64,000 nucleotides of DNA, from contig CM046866.1 in NCBI GenBank assembly GCA_025617745.1, positions 19,227,725-19,291,724 of the forward strand. Reading direction: 5' to 3'. The position numbers and the translations under genes were made by a program. Source of the DNA: Heliocidaris erythrogramma. Lineage: Eukaryota; Echinodermata; Echinoidea; Camarodonta; Echinometridae. Positions 33,521 through 45,500 of the stretch are shown one piece after another. Each line of letters begins with the position of its first letter. The first letter of the stretch is position 1. The notes below the pieces were generated by a model that had not been told where the DNA came from, searched no databases, and worked only from the letters and a program-made list of their open reading frames with translations.

Positions 33521-33645
33521 GCACTGTAACATAAAGCTTGAAAGTAATCTTACGACTGATATCAATCGTAATAGTCTATGGCAAACCATGTACTGAAGAG
33601 TAACAGTTGATCGTAAGATTGATGGTATCACTTTATGTTACAGGC
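33521..33645. mobile_element. Short hairpin MITE
   Basis: Ends cactgtaacataaag and ctttatgttacag are inverted; internal taatcttacgac and gatcgtaagatt also pair. 125 bp, no ORF. Confidence 0.65.
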
Positions 33646-35124
33646 CCCTGATTTCTAAATTTCAAGGACTACTCTATACTTCAGGGCCGGCGCTCATGAA
33701 GCCCCCAGCGCACCGCTAATAAACTCATGCATAGGCCTAATTTTTGCAGGTTTAGCGATATTGCGTATTAATTTTCCAGATCTCTCATGATAAAGATGGT
33801 CATTACTGAGTTGCTAATACTAGCCTAAACACAGATTTTGCAAAGTTGGCAACACAAAGACACTCCGAGATCAATCTATCAACGCAACCATACCACCACC
33901 AAAAAAAAAAATACTAACACGAAAAATATGAGGCGGGATGGGTTGGCAAAATTGATTAGTGGCAAATGTTTAAGGGGCTTCCAAAAAAAAAATCGCCAGC
34001 CCTCCAGAAGTAGCTCAGTGGTGGTTGGGGGGGGGGGGTATCATATATTATGGGGTCCACTTTTCCTCCCATAATTCTCTGACAAGCAACAAGCAACAAA
34101 CAAACAAAAGTTATCAGTTCTAAAAGGGGGCACAATGCATACTTTTCTTTCAAAAGAGGGGGGGGGGGCACGGGCCGGGATCCGTAAATCTGCCACTGTC
34201 ATTGATGTTATATTAGAAAAGGTTCAAATTAACGCACCCTTTCGGAAAACCGGGGGGCTTTGGACAAATGGTGGCGTTCCAGTCAACGCGACGCTAGTGT
34301 CCCTGTAAAGAGTTGCGACATGGACGTCTCACTTTTCTGGAAACAAAATGGCGTTCGAATTCTTTCTATTGAGAACATCCAGGTGAAATGTTACGTAATA
34401 GTGGAAACAAAATGGCGTTCAAATCCCCAGTTGTCGCAACTCTTTAATACAGGGACACTACGCGACGCTCCCCGACCCTTTCGGCAAAACCGGGGGGGGG
34501 GGGGGTGGCTCTGGACAAATGGTGGCGTTCGCGACGCTATACCCACGCTTTCGGAACAAGCCATGGTGATCCAGCTTTTATGATTCAGAATAATAGACCG
34601 GTTCGGTAATGTTGCAAATTTTATGCATACCTTTCAAAACAAAGTTTGTTCTTGACAACCTGAAAGCTTGCCGGACATAGCAACAAATAATGTATGCAAA
34701 CTGGATTCCAAACATTGAGGCTCATTTATAAAATGCAGGTTCATTATGGAACAGCTCGTCACTGGTGCTCAGAGAATATGTGCATAAATTTGTATACATT
34801 ATACAGAAGCGGTCTATTGCGTCGGATGGGGAGAGGATCTGGCCTTGCATGCAATGGATGTTCCTTTATAACCCTAACCCTATTAATCTCTTTCTGATTC
34901 GTAAAAAAGTTTTTTTTTTAAATTTACTTTTATGAGTTTTATTAATTGTGTCATACAGCAACAACACAATGAATTCAAAACTATTTGCGGGCGAGCCTCC
35001 CCAAAAGGCAAATCCGACCCCAAACATCCCCTAAAAGATCAAAACCAACCCAATCTGAACTCCAAGATAGCTCCGCGCAAGAAGGCCGGTCGGGAGGTGC
35101 AAAGCCGACCCCCAACGTCGGCTC

Positions 35125-35973
35125 ATGCCTTCGCCCTTGCCCGTTCAAAAACGCTCGAATGCAACCACGGTAGACGAGTCCTTACCCGGCCCTTCAAAAG
35201 CACCTCCCTCTGCCAATGTAGGCCTAACTAATCCTATTACCCCCACTGGTATTAATAGCCCCACAAACCAGTCACCCTGGGGCTCACCACCTCATCCTAC
35301 TAGACTATTTTCTGATGTTGTTGCGAGTAAAAGAAAACAAACGTCTGTCTCATCTCCTAAACAGACACTTACTCCCCTTCTTTCTCCCACCCCTCCACGG
35401 AAGTTACAGAAAAGAGTCTCTACTCCTGTCAACTCGAGTCCGTTTTCTCCATTAATAGCTTCACATCCACCTACATCAACCCAATCCACACAAGCTACAC
35501 ATCCACCAACACCAACCCAATCCACACAAACCATGCTCTCACTGTCACCAGCCCTATCCACATCAACCACGCACTCACTAACACCAACACAATCTACACA
35601 ACTCTCAAATCCACCAACACCAACCCTGTCTACGCCAGTCTCACACCTACATTCGCCAAATCAATCCACTCCAGCTTCCACTGTAGATACGGCTGAGACC
35701 GATGTGCTGATGTGGGAGGACACTGATGATGAATCAGCCGACTGGCTTTCGTCCTTTCCATCAAGTAAGGGTCCCCTCTCTGACAAAGAGATCATTAAAT
35801 TCCTTAAAACGGTTAAAGCTTCAAAGAAACCCATATTGATTGCAAAGAAGTTTACCCCTAACATACCTGGACTTGTCCGTCAATTACGACCTTTGCGAAA
35901 CAGTCCACTGTTTAAGAAAAGCACTCAACAAAGAATACAAAAATTAATCCGAAAACTGGAAGATTGTTTGTAA
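35125..35973 (+). CDS. LINE ORF1 protein (282 residues from the first ATG)
   Basis: ORF1 of the L1/Tx1-type element, expected to be an RNA-binding coat-like protein for the retrotransposition particle. Residues about 108-190 are a degenerate repeat of PPTPTQST-like units, also visible in the DNA (35460-35680). An acidic patch follows (DVLMWEDTDDES). The basic helical C-terminus (KKFTPNIPGLVRQLRPLR) resembles the conserved tail of Tx1-group ORF1 proteins; that comparison is from memory. No zinc knuckle or RRM is seen. Good coding bias, but frame changes upstream suggest a missing N-terminus. It stops 58 bp before ORF2. Confidence 0.7.
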   Translation: MPSPLPVQKRSNATTVDESLPGPSKAPPSANVGLTNPITPTGINSPTNQSPWGSPPHPTRLFSDVVASKRKQTSVSSPKQTLTPLLSPTPPRKLQKRVSTPVNSSPFSPLIASHPPTSTQSTQATHPPTPTQSTQTMLSLSPALSTSTTHSLTPTQSTQLSNPPTPTLSTPVSHLHSPNQSTPASTVDTAETDVLMWEDTDDESADWLSSFPSSKGPLSDKEIIKFLKTVKASKKPILIAKKFTPNIPGLVRQLRPLRNSPLFKKSTQQRIQKLIRKLEDCL

Positions 35974-36031
35974 TTATTCACTTTCGTCATGGATAATCTT
36001 ATTTTAGTGCATTTTTTTTACTCTACTCATT

Positions 36032-38869
36032 ATGACACTATCTTTTCTTACACTCAACACAGGAGGTTGCTCATCTGCGATGAAAAATGCCTCCATATTT
36101 ACTTACGTTGAGAATATTGCTTTTATGCCTGATATTGTCTTCCTTCAAGAAACGAATAATTTATCAAATAGTTCCTCTTGTTGGAATGTTTGGTCTTCTT
36201 ATAATGCTTTTTGTTCTCCAAGCCATGCTCGCGGTTCTGGAGTAACCACTTTAGTTAAAAATACTAAAATGTGCATCATAGATAATTCTGTCATTATTGA
36301 TGGTCATGTTTTGTACGTTAAGATTGATTGTAATAGTGTCATATACCATTTATACAATATTTTAATCCCTCAAGATGATAATTTTGCTATTACAGTAATA
36401 AATTCATTTTCTTCTCATTTAGCTTCATGCACAGAAGGCATTATATTAATTGGAGGTGATTTTAACTGCACACTAAATCCCTCTCTTGATCGTTTTCACA
36501 TGTCTGCTGAACATAGAGTAAGAGTCTGTAATGCGCTCAAGCATGCCATTCATCAAGTTCAGGTGTGTGATGTCTGGCGCAGAATGCACCCTTTTGAAAA
36601 ACAGTTTTCTTGGCAAAGGAAGAACCCTCATAGCACTTACCAAGTTTCGAAGGCTAGACTTGATCGCTTCTATTTACCCATTAATATAATGCCTTCCATT
36701 GTTTCCTGTTCAATTATACCTTGCTCCCTTTCTGATCATTCTGCCGTTCTCTTGAAAATTAAACTTCCTTCATCAAAACAAAGAGGAAGCGCCTATTGGC
36801 ATTTCAATAACTCCCTATTAGAAGATGAAAACTTTATAAGTATTATTACATATTTTTGGTATGATTGGCAAAAACAAAAAGCCTGCTTTCCTGACCTTCT
36901 TTCGTGGTGGGATTTCGGCAAATCCCATATTAGATCCCTCAGTCAAATGTATGGCTCAAAAATAGCTCATGAGAGAAGAGAATGTCTTTTGAATATTAAC
37001 AAAATTATCAATGAACTGTATTCTGCTCCAGACCTCACACATGACATTCAACAAACACTTGCTGAACAAAGAGATGAACTCAATATTCTTATAAAAAATC
37101 AAGCCAAAGGAGCCTTAATCAGATCACGATTCAAATATGTCAATGAAAGTGATACAAGTTCTAGCTTCTTTTATAATCTTGAGAAATCAAACTCCACATC
37201 CAAAATTTTGTCAAGACTACGATTACCCTCGGGTACTATTACAGAAGATCAAAGTGATATTAAGAAGCACGTTCGAGAATTTTATAAAAATCTCTATGAT
37301 CACACTCCTATTGATGAAAAATCTCTTAATATAATTCTGCAAGATCTTAATAAACTTGACCCAGAAGTTTCGAAAAATCTCGATGCAGATTTAACAATTC
37401 AGGAGATTACTACTGCTGTTAAAGAGCTCGGTTCTAACAAATCGCCTGGTTTAGATGGCTTATCAACCGAATTTTACCAAACTTTTTGGCCCCTCTTGAA
37501 GCATGATTTTCTATCTGTTATAAAATTTGCCATTACTTTTGGAACTCTTCCAAGATCTTTTTCCAGAGCCGTTATTACTCTCATTCCAAAGAAGGGAGAC
37601 CTGTCAGACATTGCCAATTGGCGACCAGTCTCCCTTCTTAATAATGATTACAAAATATTTGCAAAAGTACTTGCTAATCGATTAAAACTTTGTGTAGATG
37701 ATTTAATCCATGAAGACCAAACATATTGTGTACCAGGTCGAATAATTTATGATAATGTAATTTTGATTCGAGATGTAATTAGTTTTGGTAATAACAATAA
37801 TTTACCTCTTGCTGTTGTTAGTCTTGATCAGAAGAAGGCGTTTGATAATGTTAGCCACAATTATTTATTCAATACTATGAAAGCCATGGGCTTTGGTGAT
37901 TTATTCTTATCTTGTATCAAATTATTGTATATAAATGCTGAAAGCCTTGTCAAAGTATGTGGCTCTTTGACTGCACCTTTTTCTTTTAAAAAAGGTATTC
38001 GCCAAGGTTGCCCTCTATCGGGTCTCCTTTATTCTATAGCTATTGAACCCTTCCTCAATTGTTTAAGACGAAATCTTCAAACCTCTGGCGTTACCCTACC
38101 GAATACAAACAAAGTTTGTTCTGTTTCAGCTTATGCTGACGATATCTCTATATTTGTCACCAATGATTCAGGGTTCAATATTATTCAAACTGTGTATAAC
38201 TTATTTAGTAGTGCTTCTAATGCCTGTCTTAATTATAATAAATCTAAAGGTTTGTGGGTCGGATCTTGGTCCAGACGTAGTGATAAACCACTTAATTTTC
38301 AATGGAACAATGAAGGGCTCGTTCTTTTGGGAGTTCACATTGGTATAAGTAACACTTTTATGAATCAAAATTGGATAAAATGTAAAGATAAATTGAGCAC
38401 AACTCTTTCGCGATGGATGTCTCTTGCGAACATACTTTCTTTTAAAGGCAAAATACTAGTTGCTAATCAGTTAGCTGCTTCCAAAGTTTTTCATTGTCTT
38501 GCAACTCTCTCTCCGCCTAAACATATTTTAAATGAACTCCAAAATCTACTAGTCAATTTTGTCTGGTCCAACAAAAGACCCCTCCTTAAAAAACAAATTC
38601 TGTATCAAGAAATTGAAAAAGGTGGACTTGGTCTGGTGTGCCTCCAAGCACGAGTTTTGTCATTTCGTTTTAGATTTCTCCAACGTTTCCTCAATCTCTG
38701 CACACACCCTGCATATGTGTTCTGTTCTTACAATTTAAAAAATTATATGAAACTGGGATTTGATTTTCAGTTGTTTCTCATTAATCTTCTCCCAAACTAC
38801 TTTACTAGTTTATCATGTTTTTACTCTGAAATACTGAGTGCTTGGTTATCCTCCGGAGCTCACATATAG
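36032..38869 (+). pseudogene. LINE ORF2: endonuclease and reverse transcriptase (interrupted)
   Basis: 945 residues to the first stop. The N-terminus is an APE-type endonuclease (SFLTLNTGGC, FLQETNNL, GGDFNCTLNP, SDHSAV). The reverse transcriptase follows: NKSPGLDGLSTEFYQ, LIPKKGD, NWRPVSLLNNDYKI, VVSLDQKKAFDNVSH, IRQGCPLSGLLYS, the catalytic AYADDISIF, then LLGVHIG and WVGSWSRRSDKPL. Motif order and spelling fit the L1/Tx1 group. TAG at 38867-38869 ends it, with TAAs at 38900 and 38912 in the same frame; the same frame reopens to 39907. All catalytic residues visible up to the stop are intact, so decay is recent or local. Confidence 0.88.
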
Positions 38870-38914
38870 AAAGTACGTATTTTACACTCAACCATGTGTT
38901 AAACATTCCGTTAA

Positions 38915-39907
38915 GCTATCCTCCTTTGGTGTTATAAGTTAGAGGGCGCTGCGGCTTTCCCTGCTAGACTTTTCGCTCGTGGAACCAAACTTATCAAACA
39001 CCTTGTCAACCTCAACAATGGTATTTGGCTTCCAGCTGAAGACTTCGTCCACTCTTCTTCTCTTCTTCAACGCTCATCTCTCCGCCTCATCGAACTTGAT
39101 CTCTCTCGCTTTCACAAATCACTCTCCAGCATCTTCCCCATGTTTTTCTGTGCAGACGGACTCCGACATTCTAGCCTCAACCTTCATGAACTTGCTGCTA
39201 ACATCTTTTCTCCGTTATCTGTCATGAACAATGACAATATGAACATGCTTATTGCTTCATCCAAGTCACTATATCGTATCTTCAATCGTTCTATCAACTG
39301 TTTGCCTTCATCACTTACTACTCCTTGGCATGACAACGGTACACTTAAACCTTCAACCTCTGTAAACTGGACTGCGGTCTACCATCTACCTTCACTCAAA
39401 AAAGATGGAGACATACAGTACAAACTGTTTCATAACGTAATACCTTCACTTCCAGTTCTTCATCATCTGAATCCCAACATCGCGCCTAACTGTGGAAGTT
39501 GTGGCAAAAGAGGAACAATACTTCACGTCTTCTTCAGGTGTCCGTCAATCCAGCCATCTCTGAATCTTCTTCATCGACTCCTATCCCGTCTCCTTCCTAC
39601 AGTTACCCTTGACTTTGCTTTATATTGGACTTTGGTTCCTCATGTGCGAAGTTGCTGCAGAGATGCTGTGCGCCTCTCTAACTATCTCATTATTAGTCTG
39701 AAAAGCACTCTTTATTGGTTATACCGCACTTCTCGGTTTGTCGATCCTACGCCCATTTGGACACTTCGAATAAAAAATAAAGTTGTCCTTGACTATGAAT
39801 TTTACAAACTTCAAAATAATTTGCGCGCTTTCAAAAAGCGGTGGTCAATAAATGATACACTTTTTGTTATGAATGATAACAGTGTGTCACTCACATGGTT
39901 GATATAA
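38915..39907 (+). pseudogene. LINE ORF2 C-terminal part, same frame after clustered stops
   Basis: 331 codons open in the same frame as the reverse transcriptase. It includes GIWLPAEDF, a KLFHNVIPSLPVLHHLNP stretch and the cysteine motif CGSCGKRGTILHVFFRC characteristic of L1/Tx1 ORF2 C-termini, then an aromatic-rich tail ending VSLTWLI. An ATG at 39140 lies inside it but is unlikely to be a true start. With 36032-38869 this accounts for a typical full-length ORF2. Confidence 0.85.
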
Positions 39908-40400
39908 CTTTCCTTTATTGTCTTGACTATAATTAGCATGTTATGAATTGTTTACTTCATGTAAAGTCATTTTAATGTGTTTGCGTTCTTGTTTATGAAA
40001 TACTGTTTTGAAGTTCATATGAAGTTCATATTTATTGTTCCTTCAAATTAATTTCATTTGTGCATATTGGAATCGGTCTTCTTTGAAATTGTAGAAGTTA
40101 TACCTATATACGATCCCAACACGACAACATGGTGAAGTCATTAAATTTTTATGCTGGAGTAAATAAAACCAATAAAACCAATAAAGAATTTAAAAATAGA
40201 ATTAATAAATATGCCGTTGGCTGAGTTTTACTCCTGTCTCGAGGCCCTTGACACAAAAATGTCAATGGTATTGGCCTGAAGTTCCATGATTTATGTGAAA
40301 CTGGATTTACTCACCTTGATATATTTCTATATATATTGTATATATATTTTTCATGTTTAACGATTCGTGAGGGGGCGGAGGGGCAAAGTGCCTCCTTAGA

Positions 40401-40755
40401 GGTGTTGTGGATCAGTGGATAAGTCCCCGGACTGTGAACCACGAGGTCCGGGGTTCGAATCCCACCGCAGCACTAGCGTCCTTTGGCAAGACGTTAATCT
40501 ACATTTGCCACTCTCCACCCATTAAATGGGTACCCGGTAGGATGGCGAAAGGTAATGTCCTTTGCTTAGCATGCGCTTTACAGACGCCTGGCTGGAATGC
40601 TCCCCAGGGAGTGGAGAATGTGCATACACTGTGTGCGGGCGTGCCAGAATCCAATGACCGGGGGTAATAATATATACCTATCTATACAGCGCCAGCATGA
40701 GCGTCGAAAGGCGGACCTGCGCGCTATACAAGTAGCCACTATTATACCCCCTTCA
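40401..40755 (+). mobile_element. tRNA-derived SINE
   Basis: The 5' tRNA-like head runs 40401-40473 with an A box (tggatcagtggataagtcc) and a strong B box (ggggttcgaatcccacc). The body (actagcgtcctttggcaaga onward) is shared with the 17862 SINE. Near the end gcgctatacaagtagccact resembles the tail seen at 15421-15512. It lies about 200 bp beyond the LINE 3' end. Confidence 0.8.
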
Positions 40756-42320
40756 AATACGCCAATGCCAAGATATCTGTGTTACTGACTATAGTTCAAC
40801 AGCTTGTATTTCTGATCATTTTCAATATTACGACTTTTAAAAGAGTGTAATCCTAATATATAGGAAAGACAATATTCGTCTCTTTTTTTTTGGCCTCACC
40901 TCGGCCAGGGGTGCCATCGCGTTTATCTGATGTTATTATAAAAAGATAGATAATGATATGACTTAAAATACGAAATACTTATAATTGCGGAAATAATATG
41001 CCTAATTGTCAAAATGAATCTAATTAACGAAGGTAGTATTTACTGAAAAATAAACGTAATATTTCAATAAAGTGTTGTCAGATTCTTTTAAAAGTTTAAA
41101 GCAAGACAATTATTGTTTTAATGTCATTTTTAAAATTTACGTTCGTTTCACATAAACGATATTTTGTAGCCAATTATTAATATGGTATAATCTAGCAACA
41201 TCATGACACCCCGGCATAATAAAATAATCAATCCGAAGTTAAATAAGAGATTGACCCACAGTCCACAGAATACGGGAGGGCGGGGTGAAGTTGGACAAGA
41301 TTCGTGATTTGGCACTATTTGCTTAGTAACTTCTAAAATATTCATTTTAGCCTCTCCACTTTTATATGGTAAATAATGTAAATACTAGGCTACAAAACAA
41401 GGTATTCAATTGACACCATCCCTACATTTTATTTTTTTAAATGAAAATAATCATTTTAAATGAGGTACTGTGTGACACCCCAGCATGTGAACTGGGACAG
41501 CGCAGGATTGAAGTTGGACAGTCCGGGAAAAGTGGGACAAAACTCTTGAAAATGCTACAATTACCGTATATTTCTGGTATGTTATAGGTATATATATCAC
41601 TTTAAAAAAATGAGTTGACTCAAAGTTATGTGCCAATTAAAAAAAAATATTGTACTGATAAGCGCTTTGTATAAATTTTAACCTATATTTTGACGATTTT
41701 TCGCAAAAATAAATGATTCTTCAATGGATTTATTTTTGAACATTGATAGTTAAGACCTTTCGTAGGATTCAAACTACATGTAATTTATAAAAGGTTAATT
41801 ATTTTTTTGATTTAAGCCAGAGGTGGTCGTCCCAGTTCACCTGGCTCTCCCTATCACGCTATAGAAAGCCTTTACTGGGTTAAGAAACGAAAATAGACTT
41901 ATATTTAATCTATTGTTCCTTTTATCAAAGATTAAAAATGCATGAACAAAATAAATGCATGCAAAAAACAACAAAAACACACTTTCTACGTTCGGGGAAA
42001 AGTTTGACATTGCGCTTACCATAGTTTAAGCGCCAAGCGAATTAAAAGTTGGATTTCCATTGACAGTGCACATGTGCTGTGCGCTTTATGGGCATAGGGT
42101 GTAGGTAAAGCTACACACAAAAATTCTGATGCAATACCCGCGTCCCGTACGTGCATAAATGCAATATACAACACATGTACTACCGGTTAGTACACATACG
42201 TTTTCTATTGCACTGCAGCATAGACTCTGATCCGATCCCGCAAACCAGCTGGTCAGCTGAAAAGAGATTGAGTTAACAGAGATTGATGTCCTTATCTCAC
42301 AAGAAAAGACGAATTTCTTC
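40756..42320. other. Intergenic sequence upstream of EIF2S2
   Basis: AT-rich, no gene recognised. Two blocks share wording (gacaccccggca / gacaccccagcat and gaagttggaca, at 41204-41305 and 41475-41520), so this may hold a worn duplication or element. Confidence 0.4.
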
Positions 42321-42472
42321 GGCATTATCGTGGTTGAGGAAACCACCATTCACTCCGCACAGAAGCGCTTCATTGCGTTACGCGCATTGGTTTCCTTATT
42401 CCCCGTCCATAGACTCTGCACTTTATTTTTGCGTGCTAACGAACGAGTGGTTTCCTCAACCACGATATAGCC
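42321..42472. mobile_element. 152-bp MITE in the EIF2S2 promoter or 5' UTR
   Basis: Terminal repeats ggcattatcgtggttgagga and tcctcaaccacgatatagcc. It ends 89 bp before the EIF2S2 start codon. The left 65 bp occurs again, inverted, at 49066-49132 in intron 1 of the same gene. Confidence 0.8.
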
Positions 42473-42561
42473 ATTTCTTCCTACTGAAAGACAAAATTTG
42501 TTTGAAATTTTGAAATTCCATTGCCTCGCCATCAAACAAAGGAAGAAACCAGTGCTTGAAA

Positions 42562-42594
42562 ATGACGGATGAAATTCAGGAAGACAATGAAGCG
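42562..42594 (+). CDS. EIF2S2: EIF2S2 exon 1 (11 codons)
   Basis: ATGACGGATGAAATTCAGG opens after ttgaaa (A at -3), giving [11 protein letters not shown]; donor GCG|gtgaga, phase 0. Vertebrate eIF2 beta likewise starts with a very short acidic exon ahead of IFDP. It is called from start context, donor and phase match with exon 2, so it is less certain than the others. Confidence 0.8.
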
Positions 42595-45500
42595 GTGAGA
42601 ATGAAAATAAAAAAGTTAAAATGAATAATTTGCAAAATGTAATTGTAAACAAAATGCATTGTAAACAAAGTTGGCTTCGGCATGCCGATCCCTCATATTA
42701 TTAGTGTCTTTTTACTTTTGTAGCAGATGATGCATACAATTTTTAATGTTGACTAGGCCTAGATCTAACATAGTAACAACGTCCGTGTGCATTGACTCGC
42801 CATTGCTAATTCGCCACTCACCTGTCACTCGTCCTCGTCGAACTCGTCCTCTACTTTTAATAATTTATCTGCATCGCTCAGACTTTGTTGTGGCTACACT
42901 GAACGGGTCAAAATATATTCTGCCATTGGAAGTCTCCTGTAACCACTCATAGCTACATTCCTATACTTCGTGTGTATAATGTAGGCAGTCATACACCTCA
43001 ACTTTTTAAAACACCACTGCACAAAAGTCACAAACATTCACTCAAAATCGGCATTTAATTTACAAAAACCGACCACTAAATATCCAAGAAATACAATAAA
43101 ATCAACTCACCGATTTTGGAAAAGATATTTCCAAAAATCAAATCCGTAATTTACTGTTGATTCTCGCGAAACGAGCTATCGGAGTCATTGTGTACATTTC
43201 CTGGTCGCCGCGGGCGCTGACATCTCCCCAAAAGAGTTTTGTCCTTAAAAATTCGGTCTCTATGTGGCATACACGGAAAGTCCCGATTTTCTGTGTGCGC
43301 GATCGTAAAGATCGCTGTGCGCTTGCGATCCCGAGTTTCTTCGTGGACAAAAATTTTATTGGCCGATTTTAGTCTAAGACATCGGCAGTATGTAAACAAC
43401 ACGCGATCGCGAAACAAATCGGCGGGGATTTCTCCGGTTTTGGACAAGATTTTGACTTTGGATTTTGCTGAAAATATCAAAAGTTCTTCCTAACGGCCAT
43501 TTGAGGTAGGAGTGAGATTTTTAAGGGCTGAATTTGAAAGCAAGGTATTTAAAATATTTATCTTATTTTCCCCCATACCTTTAGTACATGCGACAGAAAA
43601 TACCAACTATTTTACAGGAATGTACCCGTGAGTGCCTGTAACTAAGATCCAGCACGTGAATAAGAGTTGGGCGCGATCAAACTAGATTAGTCCCAGAGTT
43701 AAGGGGCTGCCTTATGCACAAGGATTGAGGAAGTTGAATATCCCTACCTTTAACCTTAGCTTATGTTACACTTACAGGAGGGCTCGAGGCGATACATCTA
43801 CATCTCTGTTACTCAGCAAGGTCCACTTCTGTAGACAGAAATAACCGTCTGTTATGGGGAAATCTTTAATATTTCTGACAATTCTCAACCTTCCCCATAG
43901 ACAGACAATGACAGACGGTACACCCGTATATCACCAACAAGGTGTCCGAACAGCCGACCTATGCTTAGGTCGGAATTAATTTTTCACTATTTTAGAAAAA
44001 GATCTACATGTAGATAGTAGATGTATTTACTGAACTTAGAAAGGTCTAGACCATATTTAGCTTACATTTGATATAATTAAAAGTTTAAGAAATAAAGTAG
44101 ATAAGGTAATAGGCCCCCTAATTAGAAATATAATTAGGACTTACCGGGCAGCCGGCTACGACTCTACGAGTTCGCTACCATGTTCCCTACGTACGTTCCG
44201 GTTACGGTACTATACTGCACTGCACTGTTAACGGGTACGCCACTGAATGCAATGCTACACACACAAACACACAGACAAATAATAAAATGGCGATCTTTCC
44301 CGAGAACCGCTTCCGGTTCCGGATATGACCGTCCACACACTACGCGATATGTGAGCATTCAGTCTCTATGTAAGGAGGTCTAGTGGAGCCAGACGGAGTC
44401 TCAGCGGAACAACCTCTTCTCTCTCTTAGCTGATCCCTCCACTACTTTGGAGATTCCTGGAGTCCAATCAGAGTATATACATAGATCCAGCAGATTAGGA
44501 ATTTTGAACAGACTTTGAACGGCATACATCAGTTTTGTGAAGAAAGAAAAGGGATAGCAGAAGTAGGCTACTATCACTCATAACTACATTCCTATACTTC
44601 GTGTGTAGAATGTAGGCAGTCATACACCTCAACTTTTTAAAACACCACTGCACAAAAGTCACCAACATTCACTCATAATCGGCATTTAATTTACAAAAAC
44701 CGACCCCAAAATATCCAAGAAATACAATAAATTCAACACACCGATGTTGGAAAAGATATTTCCAAAAATGAAATCCGTAATTTACTGTTGATTCTCGCGA
44801 AACGAGCTATCGGAGTCATTGTGTACATTTCCTGGTCGCCGCGGGCGCTGACATCTCCCCAAAAGATTTTTGTCCTTAAAAATTCGGTCCCTATGGCGTA
44901 CACGGAAAAGTCCCGATTTTCTGTGTGCGCGATCGTAAAGATCGATGTGCGCTTGCGATCCCGAGTTTCTTCGTGGACAAAAATTTTATTGGCCGATTTT
45001 AGTCTAAGACATCGGCAGTATGTAAACAACACGCGATCGCAAAACAAAAATCGGCGGGGATTTCTCCGGTTTTGGACAAGATTTTGACTTTGGATTTTGC
45101 TGAAAATATCAAAAGTTCTTCCTAACGGCCATTTGAGGTACATGTAGGAGTGAGATTTTTAAGGGCTGAATTTGAAAGCAAGTATTTAAAATATTTATCT
45201 TAATTTTCCCCCCATACCTTTAGTACATGCGACAGAAAATACCAACTATTTTTGCATGTATATATCGTAGTGGTCAATGTGACCACTATTCGTGGTGTGG
45301 CTACTATGAATTTCAGAGGGCAGGCAAGGATGGTAGGTTAATAATTAATTAATTGTCTATCCAGAATCTGAGAGAAGACTTGGAGCGGATTTCCTGTAGG
45401 GTGAGATGTCTAACCGCTTGAAAGACTTTGTATTTAGACATACGTTTCCAGGTTAAGTATGAAGGTGGATTCAAGATGAGGCTATGCAGATCTGGGAGGT

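Larger units (their letters stand above)
31101..34920. other. Intergenic: homopolymers, mariner-like foldback and short repeats
   Basis: Contains a long poly(G) (31270-31307) with a C-run at 31383-31400, the foldback at 31771-32848, a TTTA tract (33121-33240) followed by T and G runs, and a hairpin MITE (33521-33645). 34223-34560 has two copies of a tggacaaatggtggcgttc block and two of aaacaaaatggcgttc(g/a)aat. No gene recognised. Confidence 0.6.
34930..40195 (+). mobile_element. Nearly complete L1/Tx1-type LINE
   Basis: A two-ORF non-LTR retrotransposon. ORF1 (35125-35973) encodes a Pro/Thr-rich protein. ORF2 (36032-39907, one frame, 1291 codons counting stops) has endonuclease, reverse transcriptase and a cysteine motif. 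The 3' end is A-rich with repeated aataaaacc (about 40162-40187). The 5' boundary is not certain: the likely ORF1 start region changes frame upstream of 35125, suggesting 5' truncation or frameshift. Three stops close together disable ORF2. I did not find a convincing target-site duplication. Confidence 0.85.

Noticed and set aside
42944-45252. The 670-bp duplication as LTRs of a retrotransposon
   Set aside because: No TG...CA ends, no primer-binding site or polypurine tract noticed, and no gag/pol in the 960-bp interval.
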